A DNA stretch of 33,451 bases from Nevskiaceae bacterium (lineage in GTDB: Bacteria > Pseudomonadota > Gammaproteobacteria > Steroidobacterales > Steroidobacteraceae). The DNA lies in contig VEQP01000030.1 in assembly GCA_018883185.1 (NCBI GenBank), forward strand, positions 1-33,451, in the 5' to 3' direction. Below the pieces are notes generated by a model, which was given only the letters and a program-made list of their open reading frames with translations, had not been told where the DNA came from and searched no databases. Made by a program: the position numbers and the translations under genes. Positions 8,209 to 17,927 of this stretch are shown here, piece after piece. Numbering within the stretch: position 1 is the stretch's first letter; each line of letters opens with the position of its first letter.

Positions 8209-10428
8209 ATGGCAGCTAATCCGCAAGACGATCTGATCAACGTTGAAGTTGACGGCAAGGCCGTCAAGGCGCGCAAGGGCGCGATGATCATCCACGTCAC
8301 TGATCAGCACGGTGCATACGTGCCGCGCTTTTGTTACCACGATAAGTTGCCGGTGGCGGCGAACTGCCGCATGTGTCTCGTCGAGGTGGAGAAGGCGCCG
8401 AAGCCACTGCCGGCCTGCGCCACGCCCGTCGCCGAGGGCATGAAGATTTTCACCAAGTCGAAGGCGGCGATCGGCGCTCAAAAGGCGACGATGGAATTCC
8501 TGTTGATCAATCACCCGCTTGATTGTCCGATCTGTGATCAGGGCGGTGAGTGCGAACTGCAGGATCTGGCGCTCGGGTTCGGTCGCGACATTGCGCGCTT
8601 TAATGAGCGCAAGCGGGTCGTCAAGGACAAGAACCTCGGCCCCTTGGTCTCCACCGACATGACGCGCTGCATTCACTGCACCCGTTGCGTGCGCTTCGGG
8701 CAAGACGTGGCCGGCATCCCTGAGCTCGGCACCACGGGTCGTGGCGAGAACATGGAGATCGGCACCTGGATCGAGCGCAGCGTCGATCACGAACTCTCCG
8801 GCAACATCATCGACCTGTGTCCGGTGGGTGCCCTGAATTCCAAGCCGTTCCGTTTCCAGGGTCGCTCCTGGGAGATGACGCAGGCACCGCTGGTGGCGCC
8901 GCACGACGGCTTCGGCAGCAATATTTTTGGTCACGTGTTGCGCGGCGCGCTGAAGCGCGTCGTACCCCGGCCGAACGAATCGATCAACGAAACCTGGATC
9001 GCCGACCGTGATCGGTTCAGCTACGAGGGACTGCACGCCGAAGATAGATTGCTGAAGCCGATGCTGCGCGTCGATGGGCAGTGGCGTGAGGCTTCGTGGG
9101 ATGAGGCATTGCAGGCGGCAGCCCGTGGACTCAAAGCGGCGGGGGAGAACCTCGGTACGCTGGTGCACCCCTCGTGCACAGCAGAGGAGGCGCATCTGGC
9201 GGCACGCGTGACGCGTTCACTCGGTAGCGCCAACGTCGATCATCGGCTGCGGATGCGCGACTTTCGCGACGCAGCCGCCGATCCGCTGCGCCCCACGCTC
9301 GGCTTGCCGACCGCAGAGGTCGACGCGCTCACTGGCGTGCTGATTGTGGGTGGCAATCTGCGCGCGGAAATACCCTTGCTCGCGCATCGACTGCGCAAGG
9401 CTGCTGTGCGTGGCAAGGCGCGCGTCGCCTTCATCGAAGCGGATCCGATCCCCTATCATTTCCCTGTGGCGGCGCGGGTCAGCGCGGCGCCGGCGGGCTG
9501 GGTGCATGAGCTCGCCGCCATCGTTAAGGCGGCAGCCGAACTCACCGGAAATAGTCCCGGCCCCTTGTTCGTCGATCTTTTGCACGGCGTTGTGGTGGGC
9601 GATTCGCATCGCGCCGCGGCAGCGGCTCTGTGTCACGGCACGCAGCGTGTCGTATGGCTCGGTGCGATGGCGCTGCGTCATCCGGCGAGCGTCGATCTGC
9701 GCGCGCTCGCTGCCGAGCTCGCGCGTATCGCGGGTGCGCGTCTTGGCCTGCTGGCAGAGGGCGGCAACGCAGCGGGTCTTTGGCTCGCGGGCTGTGTGCC
9801 GCATCGGCAGACCGGCGGTCGTTCGGCGACCATCATCGGTCACTCCGTGCAAGCGATGCTCGAGCATCCGCAGCGGGCGTATTTGTTGGTCGGTGCCATG
9901 GAGCCCGAGGCAGACTTTGCCGACGCGGCACTCGCTGAGCGCGCCTTGGGTCAAGCCGCCTGCGTCGTGGCGTTGACGCCGTTCGCCAGCGAGTCGATCA
10001 AGCGGGTGGCGCACGTGTTGCTGCCGATGGCGGCCTTTGCCGAAACCTCGGGCAGTTACGTCAATTTGGAAGGCAGTTGGCAAAGCCAAGCTGCGGCCAC
10101 TGCGGCGCCCGGCGAGGCGCGCCCGGGTTGGAAGATCCTTCGCGTGCTGGCCAATGTGCTGGGTCTCGAAGGCTTCTCACAGCAGAGTTCCGATGACGTT
10201 CGGAGCGAACTCCAGCAACTCATCGCCGCCGCCGAGGGTGCGCGGGTTTCCGAAACGCTGGTCTCCTCGCACGTGCCGCCCATCGCAGCGGTGAGCGCAT
10301 CGGCGGATCTCGATCTCGGCGCCCTGGATGTGCCGATGTACTCGATCGATGCCGTGTTGCGGCGATCCCCGGCCTTGCAGCAGACCCGCATTGCCTTACG
10401 CGCTCGCACTGCAGGAGGGCAGGGTTGA
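8209..10428 (+). CDS. nuoG: NADH-quinone oxidoreductase subunit G
   Basis: 75-kDa subunit linking the flavin module to the rest of complex I through a chain of clusters. Ligands: 2Fe-2S N1b C42, C53, C56, C70; 4Fe-4S N5 His102, C106, C109, C115; 4Fe-4S N6 C154, C157, C160, C204. The extra N7 cysteines found in E. coli and Thermus are absent after residue 210, which is common. The remaining 500 or so residues are a degenerate molybdopterin-oxidoreductase-like domain. ATG 8209 (739 residues) is preferred over an in-frame start inside nuoF (8164) because the 2Fe-2S domain then begins normally, though its ribosome site is weak. The stop shares a base with nuoH. Confidence 0.95.
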   Translation: MAANPQDDLINVEVDGKAVKARKGAMIIHVTDQHGAYVPRFCYHDKLPVAANCRMCLVEVEKAPKPLPACATPVAEGMKIFTKSKAAIGAQKATMEFLLINHPLDCPICDQGGECELQDLALGFGRDIARFNERKRVVKDKNLGPLVSTDMTRCIHCTRCVRFGQDVAGIPELGTTGRGENMEIGTWIERSVDHELSGNIIDLCPVGALNSKPFRFQGRSWEMTQAPLVAPHDGFGSNIFGHVLRGALKRVVPRPNESINETWIADRDRFSYEGLHAEDRLLKPMLRVDGQWREASWDEALQAAARGLKAAGENLGTLVHPSCTAEEAHLAARVTRSLGSANVDHRLRMRDFRDAAADPLRPTLGLPTAEVDALTGVLIVGGNLRAEIPLLAHRLRKAAVRGKARVAFIEADPIPYHFPVAARVSAAPAGWVHELAAIVKAAAELTGNSPGPLFVDLLHGVVVGDSHRAAAAALCHGTQRVVWLGAMALRHPASVDLRALAAELARIAGARLGLLAEGGNAAGLWLAGCVPHRQTGGRSATIIGHSVQAMLEHPQRAYLLVGAMEPEADFADAALAERALGQAACVVALTPFASESIKRVAHVLLPMAAFAETSGSYVNLEGSWQSQAAATAAPGEARPGWKILRVLANVLGLEGFSQQSSDDVRSELQQLIAAAEGARVSETLVSSHVPPIAAVSASADLDLGALDVPMYSIDAVLRRSPALQQTRIALRARTAGGQG

Positions 10429-11483
10429 TGGACGCCTTGCTCGAGCTGTGGTCAGGGCTGCCGTCATACGTGCGTGCTACGGCGTGGATTTTGTTGGTCA
10501 CCGTGGCGGTGATCCTCTCGGTGGCGTTCACCACCCTCTGGGAGCGCAAGATCATCGGGTGGATGCAGCTGCGCAAGGGACCGAACCGCGTCGGCAGCTT
10601 GTTCGGTTTGCTGCCCGGCATTTTTCAGCCCTTTGCCGATGTCATCAAGCTCCTGCTCAAAGAAGTCGTGGTGCCCGCAGCCTCGAACAAGTGGCTGTTC
10701 CGCATTGCACCCGCCATCACGCTGATTCCCGCTTTCGCGGCTTGGGCGGTGATGCCCCTTGATCCGAATCTCGTCATCGCTGACATCGATGCGGGTTTGC
10801 TATACGTGCTGTCACTGACCTCGGTCGGCGTGTATGGCGTGATCCTCGCCGGCTGGGCGGCCAACTCCAAGTACGCGTTCCTCGGTGCGATGCGCTCGGC
10901 CGCACAGGTCGTGGCCTATGAAATCGCGATGGGTTTCGCGCTGGTTGGCGTCGTCATGGCGGCAGGCACGCTCAATCTGGGCGACATCGTGCGCGCACAA
11001 GCTGGCGGTGTGTCGAACTGGTTCCTGATTTGGTTGTTTCCGCTCTTTGTCGTCTACCTGATCGCGGGCGTCGCAGAGACCAACCGTGCACCTTTTGACG
11101 TGGCGGAAGGGGAATCGGAAATCGTCGCGGGTTTCCATGTGGAGTATTCGGGGATCGCGTTCGCGCTGTTCTTCCTCGCCGAATACGCGAACATGATTCT
11201 CATCTCCGCGCTGACGGCGGTGTTCTTCCTCGGCGGCTGGTTGAGTCCCTTCGAGGGTGTGCTGGCTGCGGGTCATCCGCTCGCGGCACCGGGCTTTCAC
11301 TGGCTGTTCTTGAAGTTGTTTTTCTTCTTGACCTGCTTCATGTGGTACCGCGCCACCTTCCCGCGCTATCGCTACGATCAGATCATGCGTCTCGGCTGGA
11401 AAGTGTTGATCCCGGTGACCCTGGTGTGGATCGCCGCCGAAGGCTTGATGGTGTACTGGGGCATTGGCCCCTGGCAGAACTGA
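10428..11483 (+). CDS. nuoH: NADH-quinone oxidoreductase subunit H
   Basis: Membrane subunit (ND1 family) linking the peripheral arm to the membrane arm and forming part of the quinone tunnel. The 351-residue protein has about eight membrane helices. Conserved cytoplasmic loops are present: [18 protein letters not shown] near residue 35-52, and the acidic [16 protein letters not shown] loop, typical of the quinone/proton coupling region. ATG 10428 is used (TGATG with the nuoG stop); AGGAGGG lies eight bases upstream. A TTG one codon earlier is possible. Confidence 0.96.
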   Translation: MDALLELWSGLPSYVRATAWILLVTVAVILSVAFTTLWERKIIGWMQLRKGPNRVGSLFGLLPGIFQPFADVIKLLLKEVVVPAASNKWLFRIAPAITLIPAFAAWAVMPLDPNLVIADIDAGLLYVLSLTSVGVYGVILAGWAANSKYAFLGAMRSAAQVVAYEIAMGFALVGVVMAAGTLNLGDIVRAQAGGVSNWFLIWLFPLFVVYLIAGVAETNRAPFDVAEGESEIVAGFHVEYSGIAFALFFLAEYANMILISALTAVFFLGGWLSPFEGVLAAGHPLAAPGFHWLFLKLFFFLTCFMWYRATFPRYRYDQIMRLGWKVLIPVTLVWIAAEGLMVYWGIGPWQN

Positions 11484-11496
11484 GGCACGCAACGTC

Positions 11497-11982
11497 ATGT
11501 CACTGCAAAGCATTGCCAAGACCTTTTTGCTGACCGAATTGCTCACGGGGCTCTCGGTCACGGGGCGTACGCTGTTCCGCAAGAAGGTCACCGTTAACTA
11601 CCCCGAAGAGAAGACGCCGCAGTCGCCGCGCTTTCGCGGGCTGCATGCGCTGCGTCGCTATCCGAACGGTGAAGAGCGTTGTATCGCCTGCAAGCTGTGC
11701 GAGGCGGTATGCCCGGCACTGGCAATCACCATCGACTCAGATGTCGCTGCAGATGGCACGCGGCGCACCACGCGCTACGACATTGACCTCTTCAAGTGCA
11801 TCTTTTGCGGGTTCTGTGAAGAGGCCTGTCCGGTGGATGCCATCGTCGAGACACGGATCCACGAATATCACATGGAGAACCGCGGCGAGAACATCATGAC
11901 CAAGGACAAGCTGCTCGCGGTGGGTGAGCGCTACGCCGCTCTGATCGATGCCGATAAGGCGGCCGACGCGCCGTATCGCTAG
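11497..11982 (+). CDS. nuoI: NADH-quinone oxidoreductase subunit I
   Basis: 23-kDa ferredoxin-like subunit with two 4Fe-4S clusters (N6a and N6b) feeding NuoB. Two CxxCxxCxxxCP motifs are seen: C62, C65, C68, C72 ([12 protein letters not shown]) and C101, C104, C107, C111 ([12 protein letters not shown]). The 161 residues are standard. The frame extends back into nuoH, but ATG 11497, with GAGG 11 bases upstream, gives the expected amphipathic N-terminus [10 protein letters not shown]. Confidence 0.96.
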   Translation: MSLQSIAKTFLLTELLTGLSVTGRTLFRKKVTVNYPEEKTPQSPRFRGLHALRRYPNGEERCIACKLCEAVCPALAITIDSDVAADGTRRTTRYDIDLFKCIFCGFCEEACPVDAIVETRIHEYHMENRGENIMTKDKLLAVGERYAALIDADKAADAPYR

Positions 11983-12036
11983 GCCAAACACCGTGAAGTA
12001 TGCAGCCGTTCAGTGTCCAGCGATGAGGAAGTCAGC

Positions 12037-12660
12037 GTGATCGTCCAAGTGCTGTTTTATGTGTTCTCGGCGATCCTGCTGGCCGCTGCGCTCGGCGTGA
12101 TCGTAGCCCGCAATCCGGTGTATTCGGCGCTGGCGCTGGTGCTGGCGTTCTTCTCGAGCGCGGCGCTGTGGCTGCTCATCGAGGCGGAGTTCCTCGCTAT
12201 CGTGCTGGTGCTGGTGTACGTCGGCGCGGTGATGGTGCTGTTCTTGTTCGTGGTCATGATGCTCGACATCAACGTCGAGGAGATCAAGCGCGGCTTTATC
12301 CGCTATGCCTGGCTGGGTTGGCTCACCGCCTTCCTGGTCATCGCGCAAATGACGGCCGTGTTTGCCGTGCGCGGTTTTGGCATCGACACCGCCGTGGGGG
12401 TTGCGCCGCAACCGGCGGACCACAGCAATACGCGTGAGCTCGGCGAGGTGCTGTACACCACCTACGTCTATCCGTTCGAGCTCGCCGCCATGGTGTTGCT
12501 CGTGGCGATCATCGCTGCGATTTCACTGACCATGCGTCGCCGCCCCGGCCTCAAGCCGCAGGATGTAGCCAAGCAGGTTGCCGTGAGGCGGGAAGATCGG
12601 GTTCGACTCGTCAAGGGCGTCGGCGCGAAATCCGATGCGCCGAAGGGGGAGGTCCCATGA
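12037..12660 (+). CDS. nuoJ: NADH-quinone oxidoreductase subunit J
   Basis: ND6-like membrane subunit with five predicted helices; [21 protein letters not shown] contains the helix with the pi-bulge region of this family (quoted segment near residues 63-83). A cytoplasmic C-terminal tail of about 40 polar residues follows the last helix. GTG 12037 is chosen: GAGGAA lies about seven bases upstream and the protein then starts directly with a hydrophobic helix. GTG 12013 would add eight polar residues (SSDEEVSV). The stop overlaps nuoK as ATGA. 55 bases without a gene precede it. Confidence 0.93.
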   Translation: MIVQVLFYVFSAILLAAALGVIVARNPVYSALALVLAFFSSAALWLLIEAEFLAIVLVLVYVGAVMVLFLFVVMMLDINVEEIKRGFIRYAWLGWLTAFLVIAQMTAVFAVRGFGIDTAVGVAPQPADHSNTRELGEVLYTTYVYPFELAAMVLLVAIIAAISLTMRRRPGLKPQDVAKQVAVRREDRVRLVKGVGAKSDAPKGEVP

Positions 12661-12962
12661 TCACCCTGCAACACATGCTGACGCTCTCGGCAGTCCTATT
12701 CTCTTTGTCGATTGCCGGGATTTTTCTCAACCGCAAGAATGTGATTCTGCTGTTGATGTGTATCGAGCTGATGTTGCTCGCCGTCAACTTCAGCTTTGTG
12801 TCGTTCTCGCGCTTTCTCGGGGATCTCGATGGGCAGGTCTTCGTGTTCTTCGTGCTGACCGTCGCGGCGGCGGAGTCGGCGATTGGGCTCGCAATCCTGG
12901 TGGTGCTGTTCCGCGAACGGCGCAGCATCAACGTCGAAGACCTCGACACGATGAAGGGCTGA
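12657..12962 (+). CDS. nuoK: NADH-quinone oxidoreductase subunit K
   Basis: ND4L-like membrane subunit, 101 residues, three membrane helices. Two conserved buried acidic residues of the family can be seen, Glu in [13 protein letters not shown] and Glu in [12 protein letters not shown], both part of the proton path next to NuoN. A strong GGGGGAGG ribosome site precedes the ATG, which overlaps the nuoJ stop. nuoL follows after four bases. Confidence 0.96.
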   Translation: MITLQHMLTLSAVLFSLSIAGIFLNRKNVILLLMCIELMLLAVNFSFVSFSRFLGDLDGQVFVFFVLTVAAAESAIGLAILVVLFRERRSINVEDLDTMKG

Positions 12963-12966
12963 GCTG

Positions 12967-14958
12967 ATGAACCCGAACGTATTGCTCGCCATTCCGTTGC
13001 TGCCGTTGCTCGCGGCCATTCTGGCCGGCCTCGCTGGCAAGTGGATCGGACGCACCGGAGCCCACGTCGTCACCATTGCCGCGGTCGGTGCCTCATTCGT
13101 GTTGTCGGCGCAGATCGCTTGGCAGCTCATCAACGGTGAGGTCGGGGTCTACAACGACACCGTGTACACCTGGCTTGTCAGCGATGGCATCCGGATGGAA
13201 GTCGGCTTCCTGGTCGATCAGCTCTCGGTGCTCATGATGTGCGTAGTGACCTTCGTGTCGCTCTGCGTGCACATCTACACCATTGGCTACATGCACGAGG
13301 ATCCGGGTTACCAGCGCTTTTTCTCGTACATCTCGCTGTTCACGTTCGCGATGCTGATGCTCGTGATGTCCAACAACTTCCTGCAGCTGTTCTTTGGCTG
13401 GGAAGCGGTCGGCGTCGTGTCATATCTGCTAATCGGCTTCTGGTACACGAAGCCGAGTGCGATCTTCGCCAACATGAAAGCCTTTCTAGTCAATCGCGTG
13501 GGCGACTTCGGCTTCGTGTTGGGCATTGCGGGTGTGGTGTATTACACCGGCTCGCTCGACTACCGCGATGCGTTCGCTGCCGCCCCGGCCGTCGCGGCCG
13601 CGCAGTTTGCTCTCAGCGATACCTGGTCGGTGTCGGCGATCACCTTGATCTGTATCTGCCTCTTCATCGGCGCTATGGGCAAGTCGGCCCAAGTGCCCTT
13701 GCACGTGTGGCTACCCGACTCGATGGAAGGCCCCACACCGATTTCGGCGCTGATTCACGCGGCGACCATGGTGACGGCGGGTATTTTCATGGTGGCGCGG
13801 TTCTCGCCGCTGTTCGAGCACTCCGAGGCTGCCCTGTCGTTTGTGCTCGTGGTGGGTGCGACCACGGCCTTGTTCATGGGCTTTCTCGGCATCGTCAACA
13901 ACGATATCAAGCGCGTCGTGGCGTATTCGACGCTGTCACAGCTTGGCTACATGACCGTGGCACTCGGGGCGTCGGCTTATGGCGCGGCCATTTTCCACTT
14001 GATGACGCACGCGTTCTTCAAGGCGTTGCTGTTCCTTGCCGCAGGCTCCGTGATCATCGGTATGCATCACGAGCAGGACATGCGCAAGATGGGCGGTCTC
14101 GCGCGTGTGATGCCGATCACTGCGGCGACCTGCTGGATCGGTGCCTTGGCATTGATCGGCACGCCGTTCCTCTCGGGGTTCTACTCTAAAGATTTCATTA
14201 TCGAGGCGGTGCATGAGTCCGAGCGCTGGGGAGCGGGCTACGCTTACTGGTGCGTACTGATCGGGGTGTTCGTTACGGCGTTCTACACCTTCCGCATGGT
14301 GTTCATGACTTTCCACGGCGCCCCTCGTTGGGCGCAAGCCGAGCACGACCACGACGATCACGGCCATCACGGGCACGGCGGCACGCCGCACGAGAGTCCT
14401 TGGGTCGTGACGCTACCCCTGGTGCTGCTTGCGATCCCCTCGATCGTCATCGGTTACCTCACGGTGCAGCCGGTTCTGTTCGGTGGTTACTTCGCGGGCG
14501 CCATCGTCGTGCTCGAGCGCAACGATGTGCTCGCCGAACTCGCGAGCCACTTCCACGATCCGGCCTCCTTCGCGCTGGCAGCGGTGGGGCATCCGCCGCT
14601 GTGGCTGGCGCTCGGTGGAGTGGTCTCGGCGTGGTATCTGTTCCTAAAGAACCCGGCTGCCGCAGAGCGCCTCGGTGCGGCGTTCGGACCGATCCGCAAG
14701 CTGCTCGACAACAAGTACTACTTCGACTGGTTCAACGAAAACGTGCTCGCGGCAGGCAGCAGACGGCTCGGGCAAGTGTTCTGGAAGGCCGGTGATCAAA
14801 CCCTGATCGATGGCGCGCTGGTCAACGGTAGCGCGAATCTCATCGGTGCCTTGTCGGGTGTGGTGCGTCGGATCCAGACCGGCTACCTGTACTCCTATGC
14901 CTTCTGGATGATGATCGGCCTCGCTGGCTTGCTGGCGTGGTTCCTGGTGTTCGCATGA
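12967..14958 (+). CDS. nuoL: NADH-quinone oxidoreductase subunit L
   Basis: Largest antiporter-like membrane subunit (ND5), a proton-pumping unit with the long lateral helix at its C-terminus. At 663 residues it has the normal size. Seen: the proton-antiporter core with FGWEAVGVVSYLLIGFW, KSAQVPLHVWLPDSMEGPTP (lysine of the channel) and HAATMVTAGIFM, and a lysine in VNNDIKRVVAYSTLSQLGYM. A histidine/aspartate-rich loop lies at residues about 459-477. It overlaps nuoM by four bases. Membrane-bound proton pump, driven by NADH oxidation upstream. Confidence 0.96.
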   Translation: MNPNVLLAIPLLPLLAAILAGLAGKWIGRTGAHVVTIAAVGASFVLSAQIAWQLINGEVGVYNDTVYTWLVSDGIRMEVGFLVDQLSVLMMCVVTFVSLCVHIYTIGYMHEDPGYQRFFSYISLFTFAMLMLVMSNNFLQLFFGWEAVGVVSYLLIGFWYTKPSAIFANMKAFLVNRVGDFGFVLGIAGVVYYTGSLDYRDAFAAAPAVAAAQFALSDTWSVSAITLICICLFIGAMGKSAQVPLHVWLPDSMEGPTPISALIHAATMVTAGIFMVARFSPLFEHSEAALSFVLVVGATTALFMGFLGIVNNDIKRVVAYSTLSQLGYMTVALGASAYGAAIFHLMTHAFFKALLFLAAGSVIIGMHHEQDMRKMGGLARVMPITAATCWIGALALIGTPFLSGFYSKDFIIEAVHESERWGAGYAYWCVLIGVFVTAFYTFRMVFMTFHGAPRWAQAEHDHDDHGHHGHGGTPHESPWVVTLPLVLLAIPSIVIGYLTVQPVLFGGYFAGAIVVLERNDVLAELASHFHDPASFALAAVGHPPLWLALGGVVSAWYLFLKNPAAAERLGAAFGPIRKLLDNKYYFDWFNENVLAAGSRRLGQVFWKAGDQTLIDGALVNGSANLIGALSGVVRRIQTGYLYSYAFWMMIGLAGLLAWFLVFA

Positions 14959-16472
14959 TGCAGTCCGCGTTGTTGTCTATTTTGATCTGGCTGCCGGTTG
15001 CGGGTGGCTTGCTGGTTCTGGCCTGCGGTGACCAGCGCATAGGGGTAGGGCGGTGGATTGCTTTGGCCACGGCGGTTGCTACCTTGGCGCTCTCGGTGCC
15101 GCTCTACACCGGCTTCGATCCGAGCACGGCGGCGTTCCAGTTTCTCGAACAGACGCCGTGGATCCCGGCGTTCAAGGCGACATACCATCTCGGTATCGAT
15201 GGCATCTCGCTGCCGCTCGTGTTGCTGACCACCTTCATCACCGTGCCGGTGGTCATTGCAGCGTGGACGGTGATCGACAAGCGCCCCTCGCAGTACTACG
15301 CAGCCTTTCTGATCATGGAGGGGCTGATGGTGGGCGTCTTCAGCGCTCTCGATGGGTTGCTCTTCTACTTTTTCTGGGAAGCGATGCTGATCCCGATGTT
15401 CCTGATCATCGGCATCTGGGGTGGACCGCGCCGCGTGTATGCGACGCTGAAGTTTTTTCTCTATACCTTCCTGGGTTCAGTGTTCATGCTGATCGCGCTG
15501 ATCTACATGTATCTGAAGGCGGGAAGTTACGACATCGCAGCGCTGCATGCGCTGCCTCTGACAAGGGAAGAGCAATTGTGGATCTTCCTCGCATTCTTTG
15601 CGGCCTTCGCCGTGAAGATCCCGATGTTTCCGGTGCACACCTGGTTGCCGGACGCCCACGTCGAGGCGCCTACCGGCGGCTCGGTCGTGCTGGCCGCCAT
15701 CATGCTGAAGATGGGTGGCTACGGTTTCCTGCGTTTCTCGTTGCCGATTACGCCCGATGCCGCACGTGAACTCGATTGGTTGATCATCGGCTTGTCGCTA
15801 GTGGCCGTGGTTTATATCGGTTTGGTGGCGCTGGTGCAGACCGACATGAAAAAGCTGATCGCTTACTCGTCGATCGCGCACATGGGTTTCGTCACGCTCG
15901 GTGCATTTCTCGCCTTCGACATCGCTGCTAAGACTGGCAATCTGCAGGGCGCGGCGATGGGCATTGACGGGGCAATGGTGCAGATGGTCTCGCACGGTCT
16001 CATCTCAGGGGCGATGTTCCTCTGTGTGGGCGTGATGTACGACCGTTTGCACAGCCGCGAGATCAGCGCATACGGCGGCGTCATTAATCGCATGCCTGTG
16101 TTTGGCGCTTTTATGGTGCTCTTTGCGATGGCCAATTCCGGCTTGCCGGGCACGTCCGGTTTCGTTGGCGAGTTTCTCGTCATCTTGGCGAGCTTCAAGG
16201 CCAGTTTCTGGTATGCCTTCCTCGCTGGCACCACACTGATCCTCGGCGCGGCGTACACGCTATGGCTCGTCAAGCGGGTGGTGTTCGGACCCGTCGGCAA
16301 TGATCAGGTGGCGACACTTGAGGATCTCAACGGCAGGGAATTCTTCGTGCTCGCGCTGCTGGCTGTGGGGGTGCTGCTGCTGGGTCTGTGGCCCGCGCCG
16401 TTGCTCGAGATCATGCAGGTGTCCGTACGACACCTCGTCGAGCAGATTGTGACGAGCAAGCTGCCGCTGTGA
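14955..16472 (+). CDS. nuoM: NADH-quinone oxidoreductase subunit M
   Basis: ND4-type antiporter-like proton-pumping subunit of complex I, 505 residues, about 14 membrane helices. Conserved parts include the helix with FFWEAMLIPMFLIIGIWGG (Glu of the channel), KIPMFPVHTWLPDAHVEAPT, GGSVVLAAIMLKMGGYG and QTDMKKLIAYSSIAHMGFV. The frame opens upstream at 14937, but ATG 14955 overlaps the nuoL stop as ATGA and is the more likely start; a second ATG follows immediately. nuoN begins 12 bases after its stop. Confidence 0.95.
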   Translation: MMQSALLSILIWLPVAGGLLVLACGDQRIGVGRWIALATAVATLALSVPLYTGFDPSTAAFQFLEQTPWIPAFKATYHLGIDGISLPLVLLTTFITVPVVIAAWTVIDKRPSQYYAAFLIMEGLMVGVFSALDGLLFYFFWEAMLIPMFLIIGIWGGPRRVYATLKFFLYTFLGSVFMLIALIYMYLKAGSYDIAALHALPLTREEQLWIFLAFFAAFAVKIPMFPVHTWLPDAHVEAPTGGSVVLAAIMLKMGGYGFLRFSLPITPDAARELDWLIIGLSLVAVVYIGLVALVQTDMKKLIAYSSIAHMGFVTLGAFLAFDIAAKTGNLQGAAMGIDGAMVQMVSHGLISGAMFLCVGVMYDRLHSREISAYGGVINRMPVFGAFMVLFAMANSGLPGTSGFVGEFLVILASFKASFWYAFLAGTTLILGAAYTLWLVKRVVFGPVGNDQVATLEDLNGREFFVLALLAVGVLLLGLWPAPLLEIMQVSVRHLVEQIVTSKLPL

Positions 16473-16484
16473 CCAGGGGATGAC

Positions 16485-17927
16485 ATGACACCGACCTTCA
16501 GTCTCGCTTCGCTCGTACCCGCACTCCCTGAGATCTATCTCGTTGCGGCCATTTGCGTCGTGCTGCTCGTCGATGTGTTCTCAGGCAAGGCCGCATCGAG
16601 GGTGACACCGACGCTCACGTTGATCACGCTCGCCGTCGGCGCGGCGCTGACGCTCGCCTACGCTCAGGTGAGTGCGCCGGTGGAGCTGTTCTCCGGCATG
16701 TACGTAGCCGACCCACTCGGCACGCTTCTGAAGTTGCTGTGCTTCTTGTTCGTGGCGGTGGCGCTGCTGTATTCGCGGCACTACCTCGAGGCCAGAGGCC
16801 TCGCGAAGGGCGAGTACTACGTTCTGGTGCTCTGCGCGCTGCTCGGCATCTTCGTGATGATTTCGGCCGGCAGTCTGCTCACCATGTACATGGGTATCGA
16901 ACTGCTGGCGCTGTCGCTGTATGCGCTCGTGGCCACCGATCGGGATTCGGGTATCGCTGCTGAGTCGGCGATGAAGTACTTCGTGTTGGGCGCCATCGCT
17001 TCGGGCTGTCTGCTGTACGGCATGTCGCTGGTGTACGGCCTGAGCGGAACGCTGCTCTTCTCGGAGCTTGCTGTGGCATTGCAGGGTGAGCCCTCGCTAG
17101 GGCTCATCATGGGCGTGGTGTTTGTCGTCGTAGGTATTGCCTTCAAGTTTGGCGCAGTGCCGTTCCACATGTGGGTACCGGATGTGTATCACGGCGCACC
17201 ATCGGCCGTGACTCTGTTCGTGGCTACCGCACCAAAGATAGCCTCGTTCGCACTCGCGTTCAGACTGCTGGCGGGTGGCCTCGGCAACATCGTCGACACC
17301 TGGTCGCAGATGCTCGCGATTCTCGCGGTGCTCTCGGCATTGCTGGGCAATGTTATCGCGATTGCCCAGACCAATCTGAAGCGCATGCTGGCCTACTCGG
17401 CCATCGGTAACGTGGGTTTCATCCTGCTCGGTTTTGTCGCCGGCACGGAGCAGGGCTATGAGGCGGCGCTCTACTACACGATCACTTACGTGATCATGAC
17501 CCTGGGGTCCTTTGGTGTGATCCTGCTTGCCGGGCGTCGCGGGTTCGAGGCCGACGAGCTCGACGACTACAAGGGTCTCCATGCTCGCGATCCGCTGCTC
17601 GCGCTGATGATGATGATGCTGATGTTCTCGACGGCGGGCATTCCGCCCTTTGTGGGTTTCTGGGCGAAGTTGCAGATCTTCGAAGCGCTGTGGGCTTCCA
17701 ACCATCTCGCGCTCGTGGTGTTTGCTGCAGCGGTGTCGGTGATCGGCGTGTTCTATTACCTGCGTGTCGTGAAGCTCATGTACTTCGATGCGCCGAATGC
17801 GGCAGCGCCACCGACAGAGTCCCATCCCGGTGTTCGTTTGGCATTAGGCTTGAACGCGTTGGCTGTACTGGTGTTGGGTCTACTGCCCGAAAGTCTGATC
17901 AGTTTGTGCGAGCGGGTGCTTGGCTGA
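16485..17927 (+). CDS. nuoN: NADH-quinone oxidoreductase subunit N
   Basis: ND2-type antiporter-like proton-pumping subunit, 480 residues, last gene of the operon. Conserved: LTMYMGIELLALSLYALVA with the channel glutamate, KFGAVPFHMWVPDVYHGAP, and QTNLKRMLAYSAIGNVGFILLG; late helices contain FSTAGIPPFVGFWAKLQIF. AGGGG lies upstream of the ATG. Its last 29 bases overlap the convergent M20-amidohydrolase gene on the other strand, and its stop codon forms one arm of a hairpin. Confidence 0.96.
   Translation: MTPTFSLASLVPALPEIYLVAAICVVLLVDVFSGKAASRVTPTLTLITLAVGAALTLAYAQVSAPVELFSGMYVADPLGTLLKLLCFLFVAVALLYSRHYLEARGLAKGEYYVLVLCALLGIFVMISAGSLLTMYMGIELLALSLYALVATDRDSGIAAESAMKYFVLGAIASGCLLYGMSLVYGLSGTLLFSELAVALQGEPSLGLIMGVVFVVVGIAFKFGAVPFHMWVPDVYHGAPSAVTLFVATAPKIASFALAFRLLAGGLGNIVDTWSQMLAILAVLSALLGNVIAIAQTNLKRMLAYSAIGNVGFILLGFVAGTEQGYEAALYYTITYVIMTLGSFGVILLAGRRGFEADELDDYKGLHARDPLLALMMMMLMFSTAGIPPFVGFWAKLQIFEALWASNHLALVVFAAAVSVIGVFYYLRVVKLMYFDAPNAAAPPTESHPGVRLALGLNALAVLVLGLLPESLISLCERVLG

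Noticed and set aside
8839-8940. Missing N7 cluster cysteines in NuoG as a sign of a defect
   Set aside because: Many bacterial NuoG proteins lack N7; the other three clusters are intact.
7975-9195. A 406-codon minus-strand frame opposite nuoF/nuoG
   Set aside because: Shadow of real genes; no domain and no ribosome site noted.
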